Source: an uncultured Clostridia bacterium (GTDB taxonomy: Bacteria > Bacillota > Clostridia > Oscillospirales > Ruminococcaceae). From it: a stretch of 31,572 bases of DNA. Numbering within the stretch: the first letter of the stretch is position 1; each line of letters begins with the position of its first letter. Where the stretch lies: NCBI GenBank assembly GCA_947630315.1, contig CANRHA010000001.1, forward strand, positions 1 through 31,572. Direction: 5' to 3'. The notes under the pieces are model-generated. The model saw only the letters and a list, made by a program, of their open reading frames with translations, ran no database searches and had not been told where the DNA came from. Of the stretch, positions 6,858 to 14,548 are shown in pieces. The translations under genes and the position numbers were made by a program.

Positions 6858-8108
6858 ATGGCGATAATATTTAACAGGTTTAAGAATGCTATAAGTGCAT
6901 TTATGGGCAGAGATCCAACAACGGTGCCTTACTATGAATACGGATCGGGTTCTGCATATAGGCCGGCACCTAGACTTTCGACGAATACACTTCGTTCAAT
7001 TGTTACCTCTGTCTATAACCAGATAGCTGTAGACGCAGCTGCTATAGACATAAAGCACGTTAGACTTGAAGAAGAAAAATACAAGGAAACCATATATGAC
7101 TCGCTAAACAGAGTTCTATCAAAAGAAGCCAACATCGACCAAACAGGAAGGAAGCTCATACAGTATGCTGTACTGTCTATGCTCGACGAGGGTGTTGTAG
7201 CATTGATACCGACATTAGCCGATGTATCTGATATTTTCAATGAGCATCCAAATAAAATTTATGAGGTCAGAGTTGCAAAAATAGTAGAATGGTTTCCTAG
7301 ACATATACGTGTTGAAGTTTATAATGACTTAACTGGACAGCCAGTTCAATTGGTTTATAAGAAAGAAATTTGTCCAATTATTGAAAATCCATTTTATAAC
7401 ATTATGAACGAACCTAACTCAACAGCAAAAAGATTGATGAAGGTTCTGGGACAATTGGATAAAACAAACGAGTCTAACAGTGCTGGAAAACTGGATTTAA
7501 TTATTCAATTACCGTACACAATTAAGTCCGAAGCGCGGCGTAAACAAGCAGAAATGCGTCGTACGGAAATAGAAAAGCAACTTACGGGGTCTCAGTATGG
7601 TATCGCATATACAGATGCCACTGAGCATATAGTTCAGCTTAATAGAAGTCTAGAGAACAACCTCTGGGAACAAGCAGAGAAGTTAAAAGACGATCTATTC
7701 AACCAATTAGGTTTCTCACAGTCTATCTTCGACGGAACAGCCGACGAAAAGACTATGCTGAACTACTATAATAGAACTATAGAGCCTATCCTCACAACGA
7801 TAACCGAGGAGATTGAGCGTAAATGGCTCACAACAACAGCAACGTCACAAGGCCAGGCTATTAAGTTCTTTAGAGATCCGTTTAAGTTAGTTCCTGTAGC
7901 TCAAATAGCTGAGATAGCAGATAAGTTTACAAGGAACGAGATAATGACGTCTAACGAAATGAGATCTGTGATGGGATTAAGACCCGCCAACGATCCCAAG
8001 GCAGACGAATTACGCAATAGTAATTTAAATCATCCAGATGAGAAGTTAGAGTTACAGCAACAAAATTCAAAATCAACAAATAATTTAGAAAAGGAGGAGA
8101 CCGAATAA
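6858..8108 (+). CDS. Portal protein
   Basis: 416 residues, within the range of HK97-type portals. Twelve copies form the vertex ring through which DNA is packaged and to which terminase and connectors attach. Recognisable features are the N-terminal stretch STNTLRSIVTSVYNQIAVDA at about 41-60, KLDLIIQLPYTIKSEARRKQ in the middle, LFNQLGFSQSIFDGTADEKT at about 282-301 (the crown-to-stem region of this family), and IEPILTTITEEIERKWL after it. The C-terminus is polar and rich in Gln/Asn. AGGAGA precedes ATG 6858, and the final TAA overlaps the next ATG (TAATG). Confidence 0.9.
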   Translation: MAIIFNRFKNAISAFMGRDPTTVPYYEYGSGSAYRPAPRLSTNTLRSIVTSVYNQIAVDAAAIDIKHVRLEEEKYKETIYDSLNRVLSKEANIDQTGRKLIQYAVLSMLDEGVVALIPTLADVSDIFNEHPNKIYEVRVAKIVEWFPRHIRVEVYNDLTGQPVQLVYKKEICPIIENPFYNIMNEPNSTAKRLMKVLGQLDKTNESNSAGKLDLIIQLPYTIKSEARRKQAEMRRTEIEKQLTGSQYGIAYTDATEHIVQLNRSLENNLWEQAEKLKDDLFNQLGFSQSIFDGTADEKTMLNYYNRTIEPILTTITEEIERKWLTTTATSQGQAIKFFRDPFKLVPVAQIAEIADKFTRNEIMTSNEMRSVMGLRPANDPKADELRNSNLNHPDEKLELQQQNSKSTNNLEKEETE

Positions 8109-9919
8109 TGGAATGGGATTTTTGTGGTTATGCTACTAAGAATGACCTTCGATGCGATGATGGTAGAATAATTCGTAAAGATGCCTTTAAACCACAGGAT
8201 GGAACGAAAGTCCCGCTATGCTGGAATCATCAGCATAATAGTCCGCAAGATGTGCTCGGACACGCAGTTCTTGAAAATCGCGATGACGGTGTATACGCTT
8301 ATTGCAAGTTTAATAATACGCCCAGCGGTCAGGATGCAAAAGAGCAGGTTAAGAATGGCGATATAGAGTCACTTAGCATCTGGGCTAATAACTTAGTTCA
8401 TAAGGGACGAGACGTTGTTCACGGTGTTATACGTGAGGTTAGCTTGGTTTTTGCCGGAGCGAATCCAGGGGCATTTATAGAATCTGTAATGGCTCACTCA
8501 GAGCCTATGGATGAAGGCGATGACGAAGGGATATTCTACGCTGGTGAAGGTATAGAGCTCTACCACGCAGCGGAGGAAACCAAAAGCGAAAATAGCAAGA
8601 AGGAGGAATCAGACGTGGCAGACAAAAATGATAGCGGTGAAAAGACCGTTCAGGAAGTAATGGATACCCTGAACGAGGATCAGAAAACAGCAGTTGCAAT
8701 TGTCATAGCGCAGGCAGTAGCGGACGCAACGGACGGAGATGAAGATGAGGAGGGAGAAGAAATGACGCACAGTGCTTTTGAAAAAGGCGCACAGATGAGT
8801 TATGATAACTCATACGCAGCAGCGAAAGAAGCTTTTGCGGATTTGCTTGACACAGCAAAGAAAAATAAGGTTAGTTCATTAAGGGAGCTTGTTCATTCGG
8901 CTTTCGAAGAGGAAGAAGAATTGATGCACGCTCTCGATCTTAAGGGAATGGAGCAACCGACTATAAGAACAAATCAGAATTATGGCTTTAGGGATCCTGA
9001 GATGCTCTTCCCTGATTACAAAGCAACAAGTACAACACCCGAGTGGATCTCAAGGGATATGGCTTGGGTTACGAGAGTTCTTGGCGGTGTTAAGCACGTT
9101 CCGTTTACAAGAATTAAGTCACTTTATGCTAACATTACAGAAGATGAGGCGAGGGCTAGGGGATACATTCGCGGCAAACAGAAGAAGGAAGAGTTCTTCA
9201 AAGTTATCAAGAGGACAACAGATCCTCAGACGATTTACAAACTTCAGAAGCTGGATCGTGACGACATAATCGATATTACAGACTTCGACGTTGTAATGTG
9301 GATTAAGGGTGAGATGCGTGTAATGCTTAATGAGGAAATTGCAAGAGCGATTCTTCTTGGTGACGGCAGGACAGACGAGGACGAGAGTAAGATCAAAGAA
9401 GATCATATCAGGCCTGTAGTAAAGGACGTTCCTTTATTCAATGTTATAGTTCCTGTTACAGTTGCGGCAGACGCAGATGCTATGGATATTTCCAAGGCGT
9501 TCATCCGCGCGGTTATTAAGTCACGTAAGGACTACAAGGGCTCAGGCAATCCCACACTTTGGACAAACGATGACGTTCTTAGTGACGCGCTTCTTCTTGA
9601 GGATGCTATTGATCATCGTCTCTACAAGACAGAAGCAGAGTTGGCAACAGCATTAAGAGTTAAGGATATCGTTACTGTTGAACCTATGGAGGGTTATCAG
9701 ATCGAGGACGATAAGAAAACTAAGAGAGATCTTCTTGGCGTTGTATGGAATCCTGTTGACTATACAGTTGGTACAAACAAGGGCGGTCAGATAACGACAT
9801 TCGATGACTTCGATATCGACTTCAACCAGTATAAGTATTTGATTGAGACGAGGATGTCAGGTGCTCTAACTAAGCCGTTCTCAGCAATGACATATTACCT
9901 GGTGAAATCGGGGGAATAA
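8108..9919 (+). CDS. Prohead protease fused to major capsid protein
   Basis: 603 residues. Residues 1-125 are a U35/S78-type prohead protease: CWNHQHNSPQDVLGHAVL carries the likely catalytic H41, IESLSIWANN the serine (S88 or S90), and IREVSLV an acidic residue. Residues 150-280 are an acidic, helical scaffold (delta-like) region with repeated E-[LM]-x-H motifs at 150, 218, 260 and 271. From about 280 an HK97-fold MCP follows (FPDYKATSTTPEWISRDMAW, then RARGYIRGKQKKEEFF and KLDRDDIIDITDFDVVMW). One frame thus encodes protease, scaffold and capsid subunit. An in-frame internal start at 8615 and a -1 frameshift signal at the end allow at least two more products. Confidence 0.9.
   Translation: MEWDFCGYATKNDLRCDDGRIIRKDAFKPQDGTKVPLCWNHQHNSPQDVLGHAVLENRDDGVYAYCKFNNTPSGQDAKEQVKNGDIESLSIWANNLVHKGRDVVHGVIREVSLVFAGANPGAFIESVMAHSEPMDEGDDEGIFYAGEGIELYHAAEETKSENSKKEESDVADKNDSGEKTVQEVMDTLNEDQKTAVAIVIAQAVADATDGDEDEEGEEMTHSAFEKGAQMSYDNSYAAAKEAFADLLDTAKKNKVSSLRELVHSAFEEEEELMHALDLKGMEQPTIRTNQNYGFRDPEMLFPDYKATSTTPEWISRDMAWVTRVLGGVKHVPFTRIKSLYANITEDEARARGYIRGKQKKEEFFKVIKRTTDPQTIYKLQKLDRDDIIDITDFDVVMWIKGEMRVMLNEEIARAILLGDGRTDEDESKIKEDHIRPVVKDVPLFNVIVPVTVAADADAMDISKAFIRAVIKSRKDYKGSGNPTLWTNDDVLSDALLLEDAIDHRLYKTEAELATALRVKDIVTVEPMEGYQIEDDKKTKRDLLGVVWNPVDYTVGTNKGGQITTFDDFDIDFNQYKYLIETRMSGALTKPFSAMTYYLVKSGE
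8600..8617 (+). promoter_or_regulatory. Internal ribosome binding site and GTG start inside protease-MCP fusion
   Basis: AAGGAGGA at 8600-8607 is a near-perfect ribosome binding site, seven bases ahead of an in-frame GTG at 8615. Starting there gives a 434-residue protein from residue 170: scaffold region plus MCP without the protease. This would explain how a few protease copies can be mixed with hundreds of capsid subunits. The signal is seen directly; its use is inferred. Confidence 0.65.
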
Positions 9920-9972
9920 GGCCCCTGGCTATATCGCCTAAAGTAGCTGGGGGAAGTAGTACTTTCTTAGGC
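9909..9972 (+). other. -1 frameshift signal with hairpin/pseudoknot at end of MCP
   Basis: The MCP ends TCG GGG GAA TAA, with five G at 9910-9914, so a -1 slip keeps GGG in the P site. Six bases downstream a stem pairs 9922-9930 with 9945-9953 (nine pairs, two of them G-U, in the centre). Its loop bases 9936-9941 (GCCTAA) are complementary to 9967-9972 (TTAGGC), giving an H-type pseudoknot. After the slip the frame is open for 130 codons. The spacing and structure match known -1 programmed frameshift sites. Confidence 0.75.
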
Positions 9973-10305
9973 AAATCAGTATCAGAGTTACAGGATGATG
10001 TTAAGATAAAAGACAAGAAGGTGACCGGTACTCTTAATTACGTTGAGAACTTCGACAAGTTTGATAAGGGCGCAGAAGGCAACTTCTTAGCTCTTACATT
10101 TGACGTTGCGGACGACGAAACACTTACATTTACATCCGCGACAGACGGTGTACCTGTTGAGATTACAGATGACTACTTAATCTATAAGGTTCCTTCAGGG
10201 AAACCGGAGATGAAGTTCAAACTTGAAAGAGAAGGACAGTCTACTGAATTAACTCTTAACATATCTGAACTCGTGCTTACACCAAAAAGTGGGATAAAAG
10301 GCTGA
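9913..10305 (+). CDS. C-terminal extension of MCP in the -1 frame (surface domain)
   Basis: Open in the -1 frame from inside the MCP end to TGA 10303. It begins GIRPLAISPKVAGGSS (linker) and then has a beta-rich domain of about 110 residues (FLGKSVSELQDDVKIKDKK, VTGTLNYVENFDKF, ELTLNISEL). No good start exists: the GTG at 10021 lacks a ribosome binding site and would cut the domain. It is best explained as a shift product of 732 residues made by a minority of ribosomes. The domain is clearly related to residues 245-356 of the tail tube protein. Ig-like or carbohydrate-binding decoration domains are commonly added to capsid and tail proteins in this way; the fold here is inferred. Confidence 0.7.
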   Translation, partial: GIRPLAISPKVAGGSSTFLGKSVSELQDDVKIKDKKVTGTLNYVENFDKFDKGAEGNFLALTFDVADDETLTFTSATDGVPVEITDDYLIYKVPSGKPEMKFKLEREGQSTELTLNISELVLTPKSGIKG

Positions 10306-10339
10306 TACTTACAAAATTCATAATGGGGAGGTGATTTTG

Positions 10340-10675
10340 ATGAAGTTTGCTGGTAAGGTTGGTTTTTGGATTGATGACGTTGAAAATGCTCCTAGTGTCT
10401 ACGAGCCAAAGATTATTGAAAAGCCCTATGTAGGCGATGTAACCCGTAACTATAGACGCAATCAGCAGGACAGCGGACAACAAAACAAGAATCTAACACT
10501 TAACAACCAAATTGATATTTTGGCTGACGCATATCTTCAACAAAATTACCAAACCGTTAGATACATTGTTTGGAACGGTGTTAAATGGGAAGTCACATCA
10601 GTCGAGGTCAACTATCCTAAAATAAGATTAGAAATCGGAGGTGCATACAGTGGAATCACAGCCGACGAAGAGTGA
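10340..10675 (+). CDS. Head closure / head-tail adaptor protein
   Basis: 111 residues from ATG 10340, with GGGAGGTGA at 10326-10334; the GTG at 10331 is part of that site. The sequence is beta-rich: KVGFWIDDVENAPSVYEPKI, then LNNQIDILADAYLQQNY and VRYIVWNGVKWEVTSVEV, typical of the small SPP1 gp16-like or related stopper proteins of the neck. Its place between the MCP and the tail terminator supports this. It overlaps the next gene by 26 bases. Confidence 0.65.
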   Translation: MKFAGKVGFWIDDVENAPSVYEPKIIEKPYVGDVTRNYRRNQQDSGQQNKNLTLNNQIDILADAYLQQNYQTVRYIVWNGVKWEVTSVEVNYPKIRLEIGGAYSGITADEE

Positions 10676-10994
10676 ACGACTTCTATTAGATGAAGTTCTT
10701 CGTGATATTTTGGGAGAGCACAGAGACAACTGCTACTTCTCACCACCTGACAAAATGAAGTTGAAGTACCCTTGCATTGTTTACAGATTGTCTAGCATAA
10801 ATTCAATAAATGCTGACAATATTAAGTACAAAACATTAGAGGGATACGACGTAACTGTTATGGACCATAACCCAGATAGTGAGCTTTACAAAAAAGTCTT
10901 CAATTTGCCTTATTCGGCATTTAACAGAAACTTTACAAGTGGCGGTTTAAATAACTGGGTTTTTAAAGTTTATTATGGCAGAAAACAAGATTAA
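10650..10994 (+). CDS. Tail terminator / tail completion protein
   Basis: 114 residues. The likely start is GTG 10650, eight bases after GGAGG (10637-10641); the GTG at 10641 overlaps that site. The protein has an N-terminal helix (SERLLLDEVLRDILGE), then KYPCIVYRLSSINS, a tyrosine-rich GYDVTVMDHNPDSELYKKVF and an aromatic end (NNWVFKVYYGRKQD). This is the gp17-like tail completion pattern: a ring that ends tube growth and joins the tail to the neck. Position just before the tail tube gene fits. Confidence 0.7.
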   Translation: MESQPTKSERLLLDEVLRDILGEHRDNCYFSPPDKMKLKYPCIVYRLSSINSINADNIKYKTLEGYDVTVMDHNPDSELYKKVFNLPYSAFNRNFTSGGLNNWVFKVYYGRKQD

Positions 10995-11009
10995 AAGGAG
11001 GAAACAATT

Positions 11010-12092
11010 ATGGCTAGATTAGAGTGGGATAAAATTGGCGAGCACTTTATGGAGCTCGGTACTGACCACGGCGTTCTTTATGTTCAAGACCCTGACAAAG
11101 ACCCTATAAAGGACGATATGAAATACCATTACGGCAAAGGCGTTGTATGGAACGGCTTAACCTCAGTTACACTTTCACCTGAGGGAGCTGAACCGTCAGA
11201 CATCTATGCCGACAATATTAAGTATGCAACGATTCGTTCAGCTGAGACGTTTGGCGCTACGATTGAGGCATACACATTCCCTGACGAATTCTATGAGTGC
11301 GATGGATCAGTAGTTGTAGCAAAAGGTATCGTACTTCACGGTCAGAAGAGAAATCAGTTTGGCTTCTCTTACCGTTCGAGAGTTATAAACGACACAAATC
11401 CTGATTCAGATGATACATATAAGCTTCATCTGATTTACGGTGCAACAGCATCACCGTCAGAGCAGACAACGGAAACTATTAATGACTCTCCCGATCCTGG
11501 TACATTTAGCTGGGAGATAGCTACAACACCTATAGCAGTAAAGGGATTCAAGCCTGTAGCTCATATCGAGATTCTTTCAAGGAACTATCCTGCCGCTGTT
11601 ATGCAGAAGATTGAAGACATTCTTTATGGTTCTGAGACAACAGATCCCAGAATGCCTCTTCCCGACGAGCTTATTGAGATCCTTAGCTTACCAGAAGGCA
11701 TACTGGCTACACAGATAAGTGCTCCTAAGCCAACAGAGACATTCTTAAAAAAGGCTGCTTCTGATCTTCAGGAAAACATCAAAATCAACGAGAAAAGTTT
11801 GACAGATGTTGCAGTAACAGGCACTCTTAAGAAAGTAGATAACTTTACAGAGTTTGGCGATGTTGATAATGGATCTGGACACTACCTTGCAATAAATGTG
11901 GACGTTCCAGAAGGCGCAGAAGCTGATTTAATTGGTGTTAAATATACCGAGCCCAAGAAGATTACTGACGGCTACGTATTGTTTAAAGTTACAGACAAGA
12001 GCAAGCCGTTTACAATTCGCGTAACAGATGACGAGACGGTTATTGACAAGGTTTATGACTTAACTGGTCTTGAGCTGAAAGACGGAGACTGA
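11010..12092 (+). CDS. Major tail tube protein with C-terminal extra domain
   Basis: 360 residues, AAAAGGAGG ahead of ATG 11010. Residues 1-230 are a tail tube protein: GVVWNGLTSVTLSPEGAEPS at 44-63, ATIEAYTFPDEFYECDG at 83-99, and FGFSYRSRVINDTN at 117-130 are typical of Gram-positive siphophage tubes. Subunits stack as hexameric rings around the tape measure. Residues 245-356 form an added domain (TFLKKAASDLQENIKINEKS, VTGTLKKVDNFTEF, YDLTGLEL) related to the -1 frame extension of the MCP. Here it is encoded in line, so every tube subunit should display it. Confidence 0.85.
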   Translation: MARLEWDKIGEHFMELGTDHGVLYVQDPDKDPIKDDMKYHYGKGVVWNGLTSVTLSPEGAEPSDIYADNIKYATIRSAETFGATIEAYTFPDEFYECDGSVVVAKGIVLHGQKRNQFGFSYRSRVINDTNPDSDDTYKLHLIYGATASPSEQTTETINDSPDPGTFSWEIATTPIAVKGFKPVAHIEILSRNYPAAVMQKIEDILYGSETTDPRMPLPDELIEILSLPEGILATQISAPKPTETFLKKAASDLQENIKINEKSLTDVAVTGTLKKVDNFTEFGDVDNGSGHYLAINVDVPEGAEADLIGVKYTEPKKITDGYVLFKVTDKSKPFTIRVTDDETVIDKVYDLTGLELKDGD

Positions 12093-12125
12093 TCAAAAAA
12101 TATATTTTAGGAGGTAAAAAGCCAT

Positions 12126-12608
12126 ATGATTAAGCAAATAGTAGAATACAAAGATTACAATGGGGAACAGAGGAAGGAAGAATTATATTTTGACCTTTCA
12201 GAAGCCGAAGTTGTAGAAATGCAGTTCTCTGAAAAAGGGGGTATTGTTTCTTATCTTAGAAAGATTCTTATCGAAAAAGATGAAGGAAACATACTTAAAT
12301 ATTTTAAAGATCTCATCGTTACGGCTTATGGCGAGAAGACTCCGGATGGAAAATATTTCGTAAAAGACGAAGAGACGAAAAAGCATCTCATTTATTCTCC
12401 GGCGTATTCTCAGTTATTTATGAAATTCGCCAGAGATCCAAAAGCAGGATTCGAATTCATCAAAGGTGTCATTCCTGAGCAGTACAGAGCTCAACTTAAC
12501 AATGACGCCATAGATGACAACAAAGTGTTTGATCCGATATCTATGGAATACATAGATAAGAGCTCTGGGGATGGTGCTAATGCTAAGATTGAAGATACCA
12601 AGAAATGA
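12126..12608 (+). CDS. Tail assembly chaperone (gpG-like)
   Basis: 160 residues, AGGAGGT ahead of ATG 12126. It opens with a beta-hairpin pattern (YKDYNGEQRKEELYFDLSEA) followed by an all-helical body including LRKILIEKDEGNILKYFKDL and YSPAYSQLFMKFARDPKAGF, as in Firmicutes gpG-like chaperones that coat the tape measure before tube assembly. The gene lies between tube and tape measure, with a second chaperone overlapping its end in another frame. Confidence 0.75.
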   Translation: MIKQIVEYKDYNGEQRKEELYFDLSEAEVVEMQFSEKGGIVSYLRKILIEKDEGNILKYFKDLIVTAYGEKTPDGKYFVKDEETKKHLIYSPAYSQLFMKFARDPKAGFEFIKGVIPEQYRAQLNNDAIDDNKVFDPISMEYIDKSSGDGANAKIEDTKK

Positions 12609-13125
12609 GTTTTGGGATCCAGAGACTAGGCAATTTATTTACACTCCAGAAACGGAGCTTATACTTGAACACTCGCTGGTTTCATTGACGAAATGGGAAC
12701 AAAAATACCACAAACCGTTCTTGACCAGCGAGAAATCTATTGATGAGACTCTGGACTACATAAGGTGTATGATGCTTAACGAAGACGAAAATTTCGATTC
12801 AAATGCATTGAAAAACCTTACTCCAGAGGACATTAATAAGATACACGATTATATGAACGATCCAATGACAGCAACCACGATAAAAGAGAAAAAGAAAGGC
12901 AGAATAGATAGGACTATAGTTACTTCGGAGATTATCTACTATTGGATGACAGCTCTTCAAATACCACTTGACTTTGAAAATCGTCATCTTAATACCCTAC
13001 TAACTCTTATTCGTGTATGTAGTATAAAGAACTCGCCACCAGAAAAGATGAGTAAAAAAGATATTTATGAGCGAAATCGTGCTGTTAACGAAGCTCGTAA
13101 AGCCAAAATGCACACAAAGGGGTGA
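12580..13125 (+). CDS. Second tail assembly chaperone (gpT-like)
   Basis: 181 residues. The start at ATG 12580 gives MLRLKIPRNEFWDPETRQF, the typical beginning of this gut-phage family; ATG 12571 is also in frame. The body has LEHSLVSLTKWEQKYHKPFL, DYIRCMMLNEDE, SEIIYYWMTALQIPLDFE and HLNTLLTLIRVC, ending SKKDIYERNRAVNEARKAK. It overlaps the first chaperone by 29 bases in the +1 frame. Only a weak ribosome binding site (GGGGATGG) precedes it, so coupling to the upstream gene is likely. In many phages the two are joined by frameshifting; I see no clear slippery site for the required shift. Confidence 0.7.
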   Translation: MLRLKIPRNEFWDPETRQFIYTPETELILEHSLVSLTKWEQKYHKPFLTSEKSIDETLDYIRCMMLNEDENFDSNALKNLTPEDINKIHDYMNDPMTATTIKEKKKGRIDRTIVTSEIIYYWMTALQIPLDFENRHLNTLLTLIRVCSIKNSPPEKMSKKDIYERNRAVNEARKAKMHTKG

Positions 13126-13132
13126 CAATTAT

Positions 13133-14149
13133 ATGAAAGGTATAGATATATCTTACCATCAGGGTAATGTTAACTTTGCAGAGGTAGCTAAGGACGGTAT
13201 TGAATTTGTAATACTCAGAGACGGATATGGTTCGCATACAGATAAGAAGTTCTTCGAGTATGCAACGCAGGCAAAAGCAATTGGACTGCCGATACTTGGT
13301 ATATACCACTTCTCGTATGCTCTCAATGCAGTAGGCGCTAAGAAAGAAGCACTTTATGCGGTATCTTGCGCTAAGCAGGCATCGCTTCCGTCGTCGACTG
13401 TCATCTTCTATGATTATGAGTATGATACCGTTAACAACGCGAAGAAGAACGGCGTTAACCTGACAAAAGCAGACTTTAATGAGTTTGCTAAGACGTTCTG
13501 CGAGACCGTTAGAGAAGAAGGCTACGTTCCAGGCATCTATGTTAATAAAGACTATTACAAGAACTATGCAGATGACGATCTCAAGAGCAGAGGTTATGTA
13601 ATGTGGCTTGCTGACTACAGTGGCAAACCTGACTATCCTTGCGACTTACAACAGCAAACAGGAAGCAGCGGAAAGGTGAACGGCATAGCTGGAAACGTTG
13701 ATACAGATGAGCTCTTTACAGTTGATCTACTCAATAATCAAAATCAGCCCGTAAATACGCCAACAACTTCGGCTCCATCTGCAACAAAGACTGTTGATGA
13801 ACTCGCACAGGAAGTAATCGACGGTAAATGGGGCGTTGCTCCAGAGAGACAGAAGAAGATCGAGGCTGCTGGTTACAACTATTCAGAGATTCAGAGCCGA
13901 GTAAACAGTATGCTCAAGGAAGAAGACCATAAGACTGCTCGCTACGAGGCAACAGGAAATGTATGGATTCGCAGCGGCGCAGGAACCAACAAAACTAGGC
14001 TTGCAGTCGTTGAGAAGGGTATGGTCGTTCTCGCAGACGAGTCTAAGTCCATCAATAAAAATGGAACAATCTGGATGTATATTTCCGTTACAATAAACGG
14101 CAAGCAGTTAAACGGATATTCTTCAAAGAAGTACTACAAGAAGCTGTAG
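13133..14149 (+). CDS. GH25 lysozyme-type endolysin with Cpl-7 and SH3-like domains
   Basis: 338 residues from ATG 13133; upstream in-frame codons belong to the overlapping chaperone. Residues 1-200 are a glycoside hydrolase 25 muramidase: GIDISYHQGNV with D5, FVILRDGYGS, GIYHFSYA, and FYDYEYD with the likely catalytic pair D94 and E96. A Pro/Thr linker at 205-220 leads to a Cpl-7 wall-binding repeat at 220-261 (VDELAQEVIDGKWGVAPERQ) and an SH3-like repeat at 268-338 (TGNVWIRSGAGTNKTRLAVV). It cuts peptidoglycan glycan strands. No signal peptide is seen, so release should need the holin. Its place inside the tail operon is unusual and leaves a tail-associated role possible. Confidence 0.9.
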   Translation: MKGIDISYHQGNVNFAEVAKDGIEFVILRDGYGSHTDKKFFEYATQAKAIGLPILGIYHFSYALNAVGAKKEALYAVSCAKQASLPSSTVIFYDYEYDTVNNAKKNGVNLTKADFNEFAKTFCETVREEGYVPGIYVNKDYYKNYADDDLKSRGYVMWLADYSGKPDYPCDLQQQTGSSGKVNGIAGNVDTDELFTVDLLNNQNQPVNTPTTSAPSATKTVDELAQEVIDGKWGVAPERQKKIEAAGYNYSEIQSRVNSMLKEEDHKTARYEATGNVWIRSGAGTNKTRLAVVEKGMVVLADESKSINKNGTIWMYISVTINGKQLNGYSSKKYYKKL

Positions 14150-14170
14150 TGCGGTGAAGGAGTAGCGGAT

Positions 14171-14548
14171 ATGAAAGTAAAATTTAAAAGCAGAGGAGAC
14201 TGGACAAAGACAAAAGAGTTTCTTAAGATGGATCCATCAAAGAAATTTAGAAGCATAATCGAAAGATATGCACAGCTTGGCGTTCAAGCTCTTACTGCCG
14301 CTACTCCTGTTGATACCGGAAAGACAGCTGATTCTTGGGGGTACGAAATAGAGTATGGCGATGGAAAAACTACTATATGGTGGACAAACTCCAATGTAAA
14401 TGATGGTTTCTCCATTGCTATACTTATACAATATGGACACGGTTTGGCCGACGGAACTTATGTTGAGGGGAGAGATTACATAAATCCGGCCATTAAGCCA
14501 ATTTTCGATGGCATTGCCAAAGACATCTGGAAGGAGGTTTTTAGATGA
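14171..14548 (+). CDS. HK97 gp10-like neck/tail component
   Basis: 125 residues from ATG 14171, GAAGGAG upstream. The signature of gp10-like proteins is visible: ALTAATPVDTGKTADSWGYE at about 41-60, followed by TIWWTNSNV, AILIQYGHG and YINPAIKPIFDGIAKDIWK. These proteins sit in the neck or at the head-tail joint. Here the gene is separated from the other neck genes by the tube, chaperone and lysin genes and lies directly ahead of the tape measure, sharing ATGA with it. Confidence 0.75.
   Translation: MKVKFKSRGDWTKTKEFLKMDPSKKFRSIIERYAQLGVQALTAATPVDTGKTADSWGYEIEYGDGKTTIWWTNSNVNDGFSIAILIQYGHGLADGTYVEGRDYINPAIKPIFDGIAKDIWKEVFR

Noticed and set aside
10021..10305. Separate small gene starting at GTG 10021
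   Set aside because: It lacks a proper ribosome binding site and would lose the first conserved strand of the domain; the -1 frameshift from MCP explains it better.
12556..12608. Programmed frameshift joining the two tail assembly chaperones
   Set aside because: The second frame is +1 (or -2), there is no recognisable slippery site in the overlap, and the second protein has a family-typical N-terminus at ATG 12580.
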